Positions 48,653 to 57,047 of a stretch of DNA of 64,000 nt are shown here, one piece after another. Each line of letters starts with the position of its first letter. The first letter of the stretch is position 1. The notes beneath the pieces are model-generated. The model worked only from the letters and a program-made list of their open reading frames with translations, searched no databases and was not told the origin of the DNA. The stretch spans positions 1,178,001 through 1,242,000 of the forward strand of contig CBDETA010000004.1 of the NCBI GenBank assembly GCA_965242785.1, in the 5' to 3' direction. The translations under genes and the position numbers were made by a program. This stretch comes from Maricaulis sp965242785. GTDB lineage: Bacteria; Pseudomonadota; Alphaproteobacteria; Caulobacterales; Maricaulaceae.

Positions 48653-48803
48653 ATGCCGGAGGGCCGCTCCAGGAAGGTCCGTCAGTCCAGCGCGTTCAGG
48701 CCGCACCGCATGGTTTGCGGTGCTGGCCTGCGATCCTGAGATCGAGAACAGGGCCGAAACGGGACGGCGAATTGTCGAGCGGGGCCCCGGTGGTTGATCG
48801 CCG

Positions 48804-49484
48804 CTACTGGACCGGTTGGCTCCGTCCCTCCGGCGGCGCCAGGCCCAGGCAGATCCCTGCCTGGCCCAGCACATAGGTCACCCAGACCACCCATCCGGCC
48901 CAGTCCAGCTGGCCGGCAAACAGGCGGATCGCCAGAACGCTGTCGGACAGCACGAAGAACAGCGCGCCAATCGCGGCCAGGGCCGGGGCGCGGCCCAGAA
49001 TGGCCAGGATGGCCATCACCAGGATGATGCCATTGTAGATCGAGGCCGCCACTTGCATCTCGCCGAAAAAGGGCTGCAGCCAGGACAGCATGACGATGCC
49101 ATAGGCCGCGACGGCCAGGGCTGCCGTTCGGCTCCACAGACCGCGGCTGCCCTTTTCGATCCGGATGCGCGCAAAGAGATAGATATAGACCAGATGGCCC
49201 AGTCCGAAGGCGGCAATGCCGTAGGGCAGAACCTCGGGCCCCAGAGCCAGGAAGACATCGCCCAGTGATCCCAGCAACAGGCCCAGGGCCAGCACCGGCT
49301 TGCCCTTGTAGGCGGCGAAAACGCCCAGCAGCACGATGCCGGCAGCCTTGATGATCACATTCAGGGGGAAGGGCGCAGCCAGGCCGAAATCGTCGAACAG
49401 ATAGATGCCGGCAAACAGGCCGGCCAGACCCAGCAGGGCCAGTCCGATCCGGTCACCTTTCAGTGCTTGCAGCTGTCCTGTCAT
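48804..49484 (-). CDS. Lysoplasmalogenase (YhhN/TMEM86 family)
   Basis: A 226-aa membrane protein with about eight helices. The YhhN family pattern is visible: PLNVIIKAAGIVLLGVFA (Pro/Lys motif), ALGLLLGSLGDVFLALG with the conserved Asp, and FFVLSDSVLAIRLF with a second Asp. Characterised homologues hydrolyse vinyl-ether lysophospholipids; a role with other lipids is possible. Convergent with the DUF481 B gene; 150 bp between them shows nothing I can assign. Confidence 0.9.
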   Translation of the reverse strand: MTGQLQALKGDRIGLALLGLAGLFAGIYLFDDFGLAAPFPLNVIIKAAGIVLLGVFAAYKGKPVLALGLLLGSLGDVFLALGPEVLPYGIAAFGLGHLVYIYLFARIRIEKGSRGLWSRTAALAVAAYGIVMLSWLQPFFGEMQVAASIYNGIILVMAILAILGRAPALAAIGALFFVLSDSVLAIRLFAGQLDWAGWVVWVTYVLGQAGICLGLAPPEGRSQPVQ

Positions 49485-49550
49485 TGACGCGTTCCCCCAT
49501 GTTGATCCACCACGCTAGACTGCGATGACGTCGGGACAAGGGGAATTGGC

Positions 49551-50807
49551 ATGCGGCTTCGGGCGCTGATCGGCTCGCTGGGACTGGTCCTGCTGGCACC
49601 GGGTGTGCTCGCCCAGTCCGTGGCCGAGCGCCTTGCCGCCGCCGAACTCACCCTCGATGTCCAGCCCCAGGCCGTCGAGGCCGTGTGGAGCGAGCTGACC
49701 GCCCAGGGTCTGCCGCTGATAACCGCCCATGACCAGGACGAAGACCTGTCCCAGGTCACCTTCCTCTACAAGGCCGCACCGGACGTCCGGGCCGTGCGCC
49801 TCGACAGCGTGATCGCCGCGGGTGTGGCGACCCAGCCGGTCGAGGACTATCTGCGTGACTTCACCGTGCCGATGAGCCGCATCGGGCGATCTTCGATCTG
49901 GCAGGTCCAGTTGGATGTCTCCCGCCGTGTCGAGGCGACTTATTCCTTCCTCGTTGACCGGGAAACGGGCTGGGAGCGGCGGGGTGACCCGCTCAATCGC
50001 CGCCGCTTGCGGGGCAGCAATGCCGAGGCGGTTTTGCGTCTGGACCAGGCGCCGGACCGCACCGCGCTGCGACCCTGGCCGCAGAGACTGGCCCGCACGG
50101 GCGAGTCGCGCTTCATCACCAGCGAGGCGCTGGGGCGCGATGTGCGCGTCACCCTGCATCCGGCCGACCATGCCGGCGCGGATGCACCGGTCCTGGTGCT
50201 CTATGACGCCTTTCTGTGGAATGTGCGCGCGCCAGCCTGGGAAATTCTCGCCAATCTCGCGCTCGCGGGCGACATCCCGCCGACCCATCTTGTCCTCATC
50301 GACCAGCTGGACGAAGCCAGCGCGGATGCGGGCTATGCTGACCAGCTGGCCTTTCTGGGTGAGGAGCTGCGCCCCTGGCTCGGCTCCGATGACGGGCCGG
50401 GCTGGTCTGGCTCCGTTCTGCTTGCCGGTGCCTCGCGCCGTGGCCTCGTTGCGGTGATGGCCGCCCTCGCGGCCCCGCAATCCTTTGCCGGTGCCATTTC
50501 CCTGTCGGGCTCCTTTTACTGGTCGCCATCGGGAGAGCCGGCGGAATGGCTGGCCCGTCAGATCGCCGAACCGGAGGCGGGCCGGGCAGCGATCTATCTC
50601 GCCGCCGGTGAGCTGGAATACATCCACACCTCGACCAATGCCGGTCATGTCATGCTGGACACCAACCGTCGGATGGCCGCAGCGCTGGAGGCGGCCGGTT
50701 ATCCCGTTCAGCTGGACATCTTTGCCGGTGGCCACGATGTCGCCGCCTGGCGCTATGCGCTGGCGGACGGTCTGGTGGCCCTGCTTGGCGAAAGCGCCGA
50801 ACGCTGA
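49551..50807 (+). CDS. Exported esterase, enterochelin esterase (Fes)-like
   Basis: A 418-aa secreted protein: signal MRLRALIGSLGLVLLAPGVLAQ; an N-terminal carbohydrate-binding-like beta domain (about residues 40-170; VTFLYKAAPDVRAVRL, YSFLVDRETGWERRGDPLN); then an alpha/beta hydrolase. The nucleophile motif is GASRRGL, where Fes-type enzymes read GxSxGG, so Ser is kept but the following Gly is Arg. The catalytic His is in GGHDVAAWR. It probably hydrolyses siderophore, peptide or ester substrates in the periplasm. Convergent with the protease gene. Confidence 0.82.
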   Translation: MRLRALIGSLGLVLLAPGVLAQSVAERLAAAELTLDVQPQAVEAVWSELTAQGLPLITAHDQDEDLSQVTFLYKAAPDVRAVRLDSVIAAGVATQPVEDYLRDFTVPMSRIGRSSIWQVQLDVSRRVEATYSFLVDRETGWERRGDPLNRRRLRGSNAEAVLRLDQAPDRTALRPWPQRLARTGESRFITSEALGRDVRVTLHPADHAGADAPVLVLYDAFLWNVRAPAWEILANLALAGDIPPTHLVLIDQLDEASADAGYADQLAFLGEELRPWLGSDDGPGWSGSVLLAGASRRGLVAVMAALAAPQSFAGAISLSGSFYWSPSGEPAEWLARQIAEPEAGRAAIYLAAGELEYIHTSTNAGHVMLDTNRRMAAALEAAGYPVQLDIFAGGHDVAAWRYALADGLVALLGESAER

Positions 50808-50810
50808 CGC

Positions 50811-52148
50811 CTATTTCGGCGGCTTTGCGCCCGTCCCCGTTGAAGCGCCAGCCGGGCGCCGCATGTTGCCGATCCGGCCCGCGACGAAATCCTCGTAATA
50901 GGGCAGCCAGCGTTCCGAGCGGGCGGCGATGTAGATCATCGGCCCGTTCGGGTTGGAGCGGAAATTGGAGTCCGTTGCGACGACGAAATATGCATCGCCT
51001 TCGCGCACCATGAAGGGCGAACCGCTGTCGCCGCGCGTGGTGTCGCAATTATGGGCCATGGTGTTGTCATTGAAGACCTCGACCATGCGGCAGCCGATAT
51101 TGCCTGACAGGTGCATGCCGGTGTCCCAACTGTATCCCGCCTGGTAGAGGTCGGTGCGCAGGGCGCCGCGCTGGCCGGCCGTTTCGACCAGTCCGCGCAC
51201 GCCGACATGGCCCAGTTCTGCGCCCAGCGGACGGTCGATCCGCAAGAGCGCCCAGTCGGTGCCGTCCAGATCATCGCCGGACGAGAAGGCGCGGTCATTC
51301 CAGTTCGGATCGTTGAAATAGTCGATCACCCGGGCCGAGCGCGGACCGCCCGGCAGCGCATAGCCGGTCGAGAAGGTGCCGGCGGCATTGATCCGGTTGT
51401 CGTCGCTGATGCAGTGCGCGGCGGTGACCAGAACATCATCGGCGATCAGCGTCGCGGTACAGGCGCCGCCACTGTCGAAATCCACCTGGCCAATCACGAC
51501 CCAGGGGAAGAGGGCGGTGTCCATGAAGACCCGGTCGTCGCGGCCGAAATAATGGTCATTGATGCCCAGCGGGCGTTCGCGGCCGAAACAGTCGGCGCGG
51601 TCCGTGCGTTCGGCGCACTGGCCGTCGCCGATGCCCGGCTCGTTGCAGACGCCGTCGAAGGCCGTCTCGCAGCTGTCATTGCGAAAGCGAAGATGCACCA
51701 CATCGCCGCAATCGGCCAGATCGGTGGCCTGGGTGCAGGCGCCGGTGCCGAAGCCGGGCTCGTCGCACTCGCCGTCATTGGCCCAGCGGCAGGAATTGTC
51801 CTCGACCCCCTGGGCCAGGCGCCAGCAGTCCGAATAGTCCGTGCCCTGGCGGCAGGCGCCGGTGCCCAGGCCCGGATCGTCACACTCGCCATCATTGGCC
51901 CACTGGCAGCTGTCATCGCCGCGATAGCGTCCGCCCGGCGTCGCATCGCCTTCGCCCTTGGGCGGCTTGGTCGAGATCTGGCGCAGCCAGCGGCCGATTT
52001 CCCGGCTGGTCAGCCGATCGTCTGCAATGTCGGTGGCTTCAGGCGGCGCACCGGCCAGGGCGGGTTCGTCAGCCTGCAGTGTCCGGGCCTCAGCAAAAGG
52101 CGTCAGGCCCAGAACCAGAAGGGCGGCGAGGCCGTTGCGTGCGATCAT
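50811..52148 (-). CDS. Secreted trypsin-like protease with three Cys-rich repeats
   Basis: A 445-aa exported serine protease. Signal MIARNGLAALLVLGLTPFAEA. Residues 81-187 contain three tandem repeats, each with four cysteines spaced C-x7-C-x9-C-x8-C and the consensus (A)NDGECDEPG.GTGAC, similar to Lin-12/Notch-like or calcium-binding repeats. The chymotrypsin fold follows: His245 in TAAHC, Asp298 in TDWALLRID, Ser375 in RGDSGSP. GGGGAG precedes ATG at 52148. Substrates unknown; the repeats may bind calcium or a partner. Confidence 0.88.
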   Translation of the reverse strand: MIARNGLAALLVLGLTPFAEARTLQADEPALAGAPPEATDIADDRLTSREIGRWLRQISTKPPKGEGDATPGGRYRGDDSCQWANDGECDDPGLGTGACRQGTDYSDCWRLAQGVEDNSCRWANDGECDEPGFGTGACTQATDLADCGDVVHLRFRNDSCETAFDGVCNEPGIGDGQCAERTDRADCFGRERPLGINDHYFGRDDRVFMDTALFPWVVIGQVDFDSGGACTATLIADDVLVTAAHCISDDNRINAAGTFSTGYALPGGPRSARVIDYFNDPNWNDRAFSSGDDLDGTDWALLRIDRPLGAELGHVGVRGLVETAGQRGALRTDLYQAGYSWDTGMHLSGNIGCRMVEVFNDNTMAHNCDTTRGDSGSPFMVREGDAYFVVATDSNFRSNPNGPMIYIAARSERWLPYYEDFVAGRIGNMRRPAGASTGTGAKPPK

Positions 52149-52327
52149 CGAATGTCTCCCCGGTACGGTCTCGACGGCAGGCCACCCCACGCGGCGCTAC
52201 CGGAAACATCATCCTATCTAGCGTTCATAAACATGACTGTCCCCTGAACGCGGTATTCAAGGCCAGCTCAGCCCTCCTGTGGCTAGCTTGTCCCAACGCT
52301 GGGGTTTGCCAAAGGAAAGGACAAGCC

Positions 52328-52762
52328 ATGATCTCGATCAAATCTCTCACGGCGGCCCTGGCCCTCTCGACCCTGGGCTCTGCGGCCTTCGCCGGTGCGG
52401 CCAGCGCCGACACCTGGGTGCTCAATGCCGCCGCCTGCCCGGACTTGCGTGAAGACCGTCATGATGCCCGCATCACCACCAGCCGCGCCGATCTGCGCGA
52501 GGACTGGGAAGACCGCCGCGTCATCAATTGCCCGGCCCGGGCCTGGCATTATGAAGGCCACTACTGGGACCCGCGCCATCGCCCGGCCTTCTACAATCAT
52601 GGTCGTTTCGACACGCCGGGTATCGTCTACCGTTCACGCGACGGAGGCTTCTACGTGGTCGACCGCTTCAATGGCCGGCGCTGGATCGATGTGCGGATCG
52701 AATACCCGCGCGACCGCCGCTATGGCTACCGGCATCACCGTCACGACTATTACGGCTACTAG
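52328..52762 (+). CDS. Secreted basic protein of unknown function
   Basis: A 144-aa protein with signal sequence MISIKSLTAALALSTLGSAAFAGAAS. The mature part is rich in Asp/Arg (PDLREDRHDARITTSRADLREDWEDRR) and ends His/Tyr/Arg-rich (YPRDRRYGYRHHRHDYYGY). RcnB-like periplasmic proteins are similar in composition, but I cannot confirm homology. AAAGGAAAGGA precedes the ATG. Stop shares CTAG with PhzF. Confidence 0.78.
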   Translation: MISIKSLTAALALSTLGSAAFAGAASADTWVLNAAACPDLREDRHDARITTSRADLREDWEDRRVINCPARAWHYEGHYWDPRHRPAFYNHGRFDTPGIVYRSRDGGFYVVDRFNGRRWIDVRIEYPRDRRYGYRHHRHDYYGY

Positions 52763-53571
52763 ACGTGGATGAAACCATCCAGAAAGCGAGGCGCGTGGCC
52801 GTAAAGGGTCACGCGTCCGCGCTTGGGCGCCACCTCCAGCGCACCGGGTCGCGGTCCGATCTGCCGGGCGCTCAGCCGCGCCTTGTCCAGGCGTAGGGCC
52901 CAGTAGGGCGCCAGCGTGCAGTGCGCCGAGCCGGTGACCGGATCCTCGTCGACCCCCGAGGCCGGGGCGAAGAAGCGGGAGACGAAATCCGTCCGCTCGC
53001 CCGGCGCCGTCAGGATCACATTCGTGCCCAGCCGCTTCAATTGTCCATGATCCGGCTCGGCCAGCCGCACCGCCGCCTCATCGGCCATCACCCACATCTG
53101 ATAGTCCGCGCCATGGATGCGATCGACGCGGAAGACGGCTTCCGGCCGGGTCTCGATCCCCAGGGCCGCTTCCAGCGCGGTTGACGCCTCGGCCGGCGAA
53201 TACCCGATCTCGGGCAGGTCCATTGCCAGCCCGCCCGTGGCCCGGCGGACATCCAGCCGTCCCGATCTTGTGTCAAAGCGCGCCACACCGCCCTTCACCG
53301 CGCCGGTCTCCAGCAGCACCGAGCCGGCCGCAAAGGTCGCATGTCCGCACAGGTCCACTTCCACGGACGGGGTGAACCAGCGCAGATGCCAGAGATCCTC
53401 GCCCCGAGGCACGACAAAGGCCGTCTCGGACAGATTGTTGGACGCGGCGATCCCGGCCAGCACGCTGTCCGGCGGGAAGTCCTCCATCAGGCAGACCCCG
53501 GCCGGGTTTCCGGAAAACGCCTGGTCAGGATCGGCAAAGGCGTGGACTTCAAAATAGGGCAGACGGGCCAT
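52759..53571 (-). CDS. PhzF-family isomerase
   Basis: A 270-aa protein of the PhzF/epimerase-like fold. It starts YFEVHAFADPDQAFSGNPAGVCLM, with catalytic Glu in NNLSETAFVV and HLRWFTPSVEVDLCGHATFA, then a C-terminal DEDPVTGSAHCTLAPYWA motif; all are typical. Substrate unknown; only phenazine PhzF is well characterised. ATG 53571 lies three bases from the stop of the upstream thioredoxin-fold gene, so they form an operon. Confidence 0.93.
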   Translation of the reverse strand: MARLPYFEVHAFADPDQAFSGNPAGVCLMEDFPPDSVLAGIAASNNLSETAFVVPRGEDLWHLRWFTPSVEVDLCGHATFAAGSVLLETGAVKGGVARFDTRSGRLDVRRATGGLAMDLPEIGYSPAEASTALEAALGIETRPEAVFRVDRIHGADYQMWVMADEAAVRLAEPDHGQLKRLGTNVILTAPGERTDFVSRFFAPASGVDEDPVTGSAHCTLAPYWALRLDKARLSARQIGPRPGALEVAPKRGRVTLYGHAPRFLDGFIHV

Positions 53572-53574
53572 GGT

Positions 53575-54408
53575 TCACCACACCTCGCTCGGATGCCGTT
53601 CGAAATCGAGGGCCAGGTCCGGATCGCTGGCATCGAGCACCGCCACCGTTTCCGCCGTGACCGGACCCTCACCGGCAATCTCACTCAGAGCTCCGGCCAC
53701 CAGTCTGCGCGCCTGCGACTTCAATTGGCCGATCTGGCGCGGCAGAGTGCGGCGCCAGTCCTCGACTTCCGCCTCCAGCGCACTGAAATTCTCCGGCCGT
53801 TCACGCGCCGGCAGGTCGCGCCAGTGCGCAATGTCACGATAGGCCTTCGCCAGCCGTTCGCTTTCTTCATCTTCGAAGATGTCGATTTCCACCTGCATGG
53901 CCTGGTAGATCAGCGAGCTTTCCAGCACCCCGCCCCGCGGCGCCCCGCCGCTCGCCCAGTGCGCAAAATAGGCCCGTGCCTCATCCAGCGGCGTCGAGGC
54001 CGCCGAGGTCCAGTCGCTGCGGCTGTCGCGGTTGAGCAGGCGCTCGCTGCCCGGGTCGATCACCAGCACGGTCGGGGTGCCGTAGACCGCCTGCACGCCA
54101 AAGCGCGCGGCGACATCCTGGTTCTGCTCGCGCCAGCCTATGTCGATGAAACGCAACACATAATTCTCGTCCAGCGTCCGCGCGAGCCCGGCATCCTCGA
54201 AGTGATGCGCCAGCCCGCGACTGTCATGACACCAGTTCGCGCCCAGGACCAGCAACAGCCGCCGGTCCCGCTCCCGCGCCTCCTCCAGCGCTGCATCCAC
54301 CACCGGCATCGCGGTGAAATTGCCGTCAAACGGACGCGGATGATCATCCTCGGCACGGGCAGCCGGGACAAGCAGGACAAGGGCAGCAAGCAGGGCAGCC
54401 AGACGCAT
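53575..54408 (-). CDS. Exported thioredoxin-fold protein
   Basis: A 277-aa protein. Signal MRLAALLAALVLLVPAARAE. A thioredoxin-like domain has LLLVLGANWCHDSRGLA, giving WCxxS (one Cys where thioredoxin has CxxC), and the cis-Pro region YGTPTVLVID. The C-terminal part (residues about 130-277) is helical and unassigned. A single Cys suggests a monothiol or binding role. ATG at 54408 follows AGG; GTG at 54417 is possible. Operon with phzF-like gene. Confidence 0.85.
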   Translation of the reverse strand: MRLAALLAALVLLVPAARAEDDHPRPFDGNFTAMPVVDAALEEARERDRRLLLVLGANWCHDSRGLAHHFEDAGLARTLDENYVLRFIDIGWREQNQDVAARFGVQAVYGTPTVLVIDPGSERLLNRDSRSDWTSAASTPLDEARAYFAHWASGGAPRGGVLESSLIYQAMQVEIDIFEDEESERLAKAYRDIAHWRDLPARERPENFSALEAEVEDWRRTLPRQIGQLKSQARRLVAGALSEIAGEGPVTAETVAVLDASDPDLALDFERHPSEVW

Positions 54409-54547
54409 GGGAAACACCTGTGATCCAGTTCAACCCGCAGCAAAGCACGCACACGCTGCCGGTGCCAGTGACGGGGATGTGAGAAAACGGGAAATTGCAG
54501 GAACAGCGCGTGGACCCAGGCGCGCCGAAGCGCGACACCTCCGCACT

Positions 54548-54665
54548 CATCCCTTGCCGGGATTTCGCCTCAGGGGTTCAGCCGGGTCAAGGGCGGCGGA
54601 GCCGCCGCTCCGCGGTTCTACCCTTGACCCGGCTGAACCCCTGAGGCCCCTGGCTGACAAGGGAT
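54548..54665 (+). repeat. Large hairpin repeat element, copy 2
   Basis: The core 54568-54646 has perfect 26-base arms (CCTCAGGGGTTCAGCC... at 54568-54593 and its complement at 54621-54646). It matches the reverse complement of 30071-30195 in core and flanks. Three arm positions differ between copies, each with the matching change in the other arm. It lies in the 540-bp gap 54409-54947. Confidence 0.9.
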
Positions 54666-54764
54666 CAAGGGTCGGCCCTGCACGCCCGCGCGCCCCGTCC
54701 GAACGGATCCCATTTCGCAAAAAGCTGAAGCCTCACACCCAAGACTAGCGGGCGTGGAGAAACG

Positions 54765-54798
54765 CGCCTTATAAGGCGTATAAGCCTTACAAGGCGCG
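54765..54798. repeat. Tandem palindromes CGCCTTATAAGGCG / GCCTTACAAGGC
   Basis: CGCCTTATAAGGCG (54765-54778) is a perfect 14-bp palindrome; GTATAA then GCCTTAC-AAGGC(GCG) follows, so the outer GCGCCTT/AAGGCGC can also pair. It resembles a cluster of dimer operator sites or a small cruciform. No gene starts nearby on either strand except the ABC exporter end. The remaining gap 54800-54905 shows nothing I can assign. Confidence 0.45.
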
Positions 54799-54909
54799 CA
54801 GGAGCAGGCCGGGCGAGGGTTGCAAGATCCTGGAGCGCAGAGGAAGAGCGCGAGCGTTCAGCGACACGGGGCAGTCGCGCCCCGCCCACCCCCAATCGCG
54901 CGGAAAGCC

Positions 54910-54939
54910 CCGGGCCGGCCACTTTCGTGACCGGCCCGG
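54910..54939 (-). terminator. Terminator-like hairpin after the ABC exporter
   Basis: On the minus strand CCGGGCCGGTCAC-GAAA-GTGGCCGGCCCGG: a 13-bp stem with one G-T pair and a stable GAAA loop, 8 bp after the stop. Only a short CTTT follows. Confidence 0.6.
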
Positions 54940-54947
54940 CGTGACCA

Positions 54948-56729
54948 CTAGCCCGCCGCCAGCGCGGCCAGGCGTGCGTAGACGCCGGCATCATTGGTGG
55001 CCAGCTCCTCGTGCGTGCCCTGTTCCACCACGCGGCCGCGGTCGAAGACCAGGATGCGGTCGGCATTGCGGATGGTGGACAGGCGGTGGGCGATCAGGAT
55101 CGTCGTCCGACCGGCCATCACCGTTTCCATGGCTTCCTGGACATCGCGCTCGGTCTCATTGTCCAGGCTCGACGTGGCCTCGTCCATGATCAGGATCGGC
55201 GCATCGGCCAGGATGGCCCGGGCGATGGCCACGCGCTGGCGTTCGCCGCCGGACAGTTTGACGCCCCGTTCGCCGACCAGCGTGTCATAGCATTGCGGCA
55301 GGCGCCGGATGAAGGCGTCGGCATGGGCCGCGCGGGCGGCGTCCTGCACATCCTTCAGACTGGCACCGGGGCGGCCATAGGCGATGTTCTCCGCGATGGT
55401 GCGGTGGAACAGGGCCGGGTCCTGCGGCACCAGGGCGATCGAGCGACGCAGGCTGTCCTGCGTCACCGCACGCACATCCTGGCCATCGATCAGCACACAA
55501 CCGTCCGAGACGTCATAGAGCCGCTGCACCAGCTTGACGAAGGTCGACTTGCCCGAGCCCGTCGGCCCGACCAGCGCCACCTTCTCGCCCGGCCGGATGG
55601 CAATCGAGAAGTCATTGTAGAGCGGACGTTTCTGGCCGGCATAGGTGAAGTCGACATGGTCAAAGCGGATCGCACCGCGGCCCGGCTTGAAGTCGGGCGC
55701 GCCAGCGGCATCGGCCACTTCGCTTTCCTCCAGGTCGAAGATGGCCAGGTCCTGGATCTCGTCCATCGACTTTTGCACCTGCTGCACCTGCTCGCCGAAG
55801 CGCCGCATATAGCCGGCCACCAGCATGTAGGCCGTCAGTGCCGCCACCACATCACCGGCCGACGCTGCACCGCGCGACCATTGCCAGACCAGCAGGCCCA
55901 CCAGCGCCGCCTGCATCGACAGGTCGGTGATGATGTTGACCAGCCAGGAATTCACGAAGCGCATCCAGGTCTTCTTCGCCTCGGTGCGCCAGCGCCAGGC
56001 CAGGTCATGGAAGCGTCCATCCTCGCGGCTTTCCGAGCCGAAGGCCTTCACCGTGGCGATGCCGCCGACCGCGTCGGCCAGGGCGCCGCCGATCTGGCTG
56101 TCCAGCGCATTGGAGCGGATGTTCTGCGGACGGATGTAATACCGGCTCAGCGCCAGGCTGGAGACGATGAAACCGATCATCACCAGCAGGGCGGCTCCGC
56201 CCACCAGCGGCCAGCGCACGGCCATCAGCGCCACCACGCCCAGCATCACCGCCACGGAAGGCGCGACACCGAAGATGATGTTCATGGTCAGATTGTCATA
56301 GGCCCACATGCCGCGCGTGATCTTGCGCACGACCGATCCGGCAAACGTGTTGGCATGCCAGTCCAGCGAGAAGCGCTGGACCTTGCCGAAGGCCTCGGTG
56401 GTCAGGTCGGCCATGTTGGCCGAAGAGAAGGGCACTTCACAGCGCGAGGCCATCTGGCGGAAAGCATAGAACAGCGCCGCGACGCCGATATACAGCGCCA
56501 GCGCCGGCCAATGGCCGCCATTCTCGGGTCCCGCCGACAGCGTGTCGATCAGCCGGCCGGCGGCCAGCGGGATCAAGAGCTCGGTCAGCGTGGCCAGCGA
56601 CATGAAGGTGATCATGCCGGTCAGGAGCCAGGGACGCCGGGCCCATTGCCGGCCCAGATAGGCCAGGACCTGCGTATTCTTCAGCTCGCGCTGGCGCGGT
56701 TCATTGTGGTCGTTGTTGAAGTCGGACAT
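54948..56729 (-). CDS. ABC exporter (fused membrane and ATPase domains)
   Basis: A 593-aa half-transporter of the MsbA/multidrug type, acting as a homodimer or heterodimer. Six predicted membrane helices (about residues 35-330) precede the nucleotide-binding domain with Walker A GPTGSGKST, Q-loop VPQDPALF, signature LSGGERQR, Walker B ILIMDEATSSLD and H-loop AHRLS. Substrate (lipid, peptide or drug) cannot be told. ATG at 56729; an extension upstream to 56840 reads atypical sequence. Monocistronic. Confidence 0.92.
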   Translation of the reverse strand: MSDFNNDHNEPRQRELKNTQVLAYLGRQWARRPWLLTGMITFMSLATLTELLIPLAAGRLIDTLSAGPENGGHWPALALYIGVAALFYAFRQMASRCEVPFSSANMADLTTEAFGKVQRFSLDWHANTFAGSVVRKITRGMWAYDNLTMNIIFGVAPSVAVMLGVVALMAVRWPLVGGAALLVMIGFIVSSLALSRYYIRPQNIRSNALDSQIGGALADAVGGIATVKAFGSESREDGRFHDLAWRWRTEAKKTWMRFVNSWLVNIITDLSMQAALVGLLVWQWSRGAASAGDVVAALTAYMLVAGYMRRFGEQVQQVQKSMDEIQDLAIFDLEESEVADAAGAPDFKPGRGAIRFDHVDFTYAGQKRPLYNDFSIAIRPGEKVALVGPTGSGKSTFVKLVQRLYDVSDGCVLIDGQDVRAVTQDSLRRSIALVPQDPALFHRTIAENIAYGRPGASLKDVQDAARAAHADAFIRRLPQCYDTLVGERGVKLSGGERQRVAIARAILADAPILIMDEATSSLDNETERDVQEAMETVMAGRTTILIAHRLSTIRNADRILVFDRGRVVEQGTHEELATNDAGVYARLAALAAG

Positions 56730-57047
56730 GGCAGTTTCGGAACCCCGCCATCGCGGGAAAAAGGTTCCGTCCTCATGATCGGATGCATCCAGGGAAATCT
56801 GCGGGCGACGCGACGATTGCCCCGCAGTCCGTATTCGCATCGCGCGAAGCCGGGGTGCTGCAGGTAACGGGAGGCGCGTCGGCGACCCGTCAGGCCTGAA
56901 TGGATCGTGTCATGGATCTGCTCTCATCTGTGCCGATTGATCCGAGGTCGGCGGAGTAGCCCGATGCGACCGTCAGGGCAAGCCGAAGCTGGGATGGTGT
57001 GGCCGCTTGGTTGCCAGGTGTGGCCCGTGAGGCACAGACCGTCCGGT
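56730..57047. other. Gap between ABC exporter and methyltransferase
   Basis: This 318-bp stretch lies between two minus-strand genes. It contains a GAACCCCGCCATCGCGGG-like hairpin (about 56740-56757). It must hold the promoter of the ABC exporter. I see no convincing gene, terminator or repeat-family copy in it. Confidence 0.4.

Noticed and set aside
48653..48803. Small gene between DUF481 B and the lysoplasmalogenase-like gene
   Set aside because: No frame with a ribosome site and plausible composition was found in these 150 bases.
54407..54748. 113-aa plus-strand frame in the gap after the thioredoxin-fold gene
   Set aside because: It reads through repeat copy 2 and has low-complexity Arg/Pro composition; no ribosome site seen.
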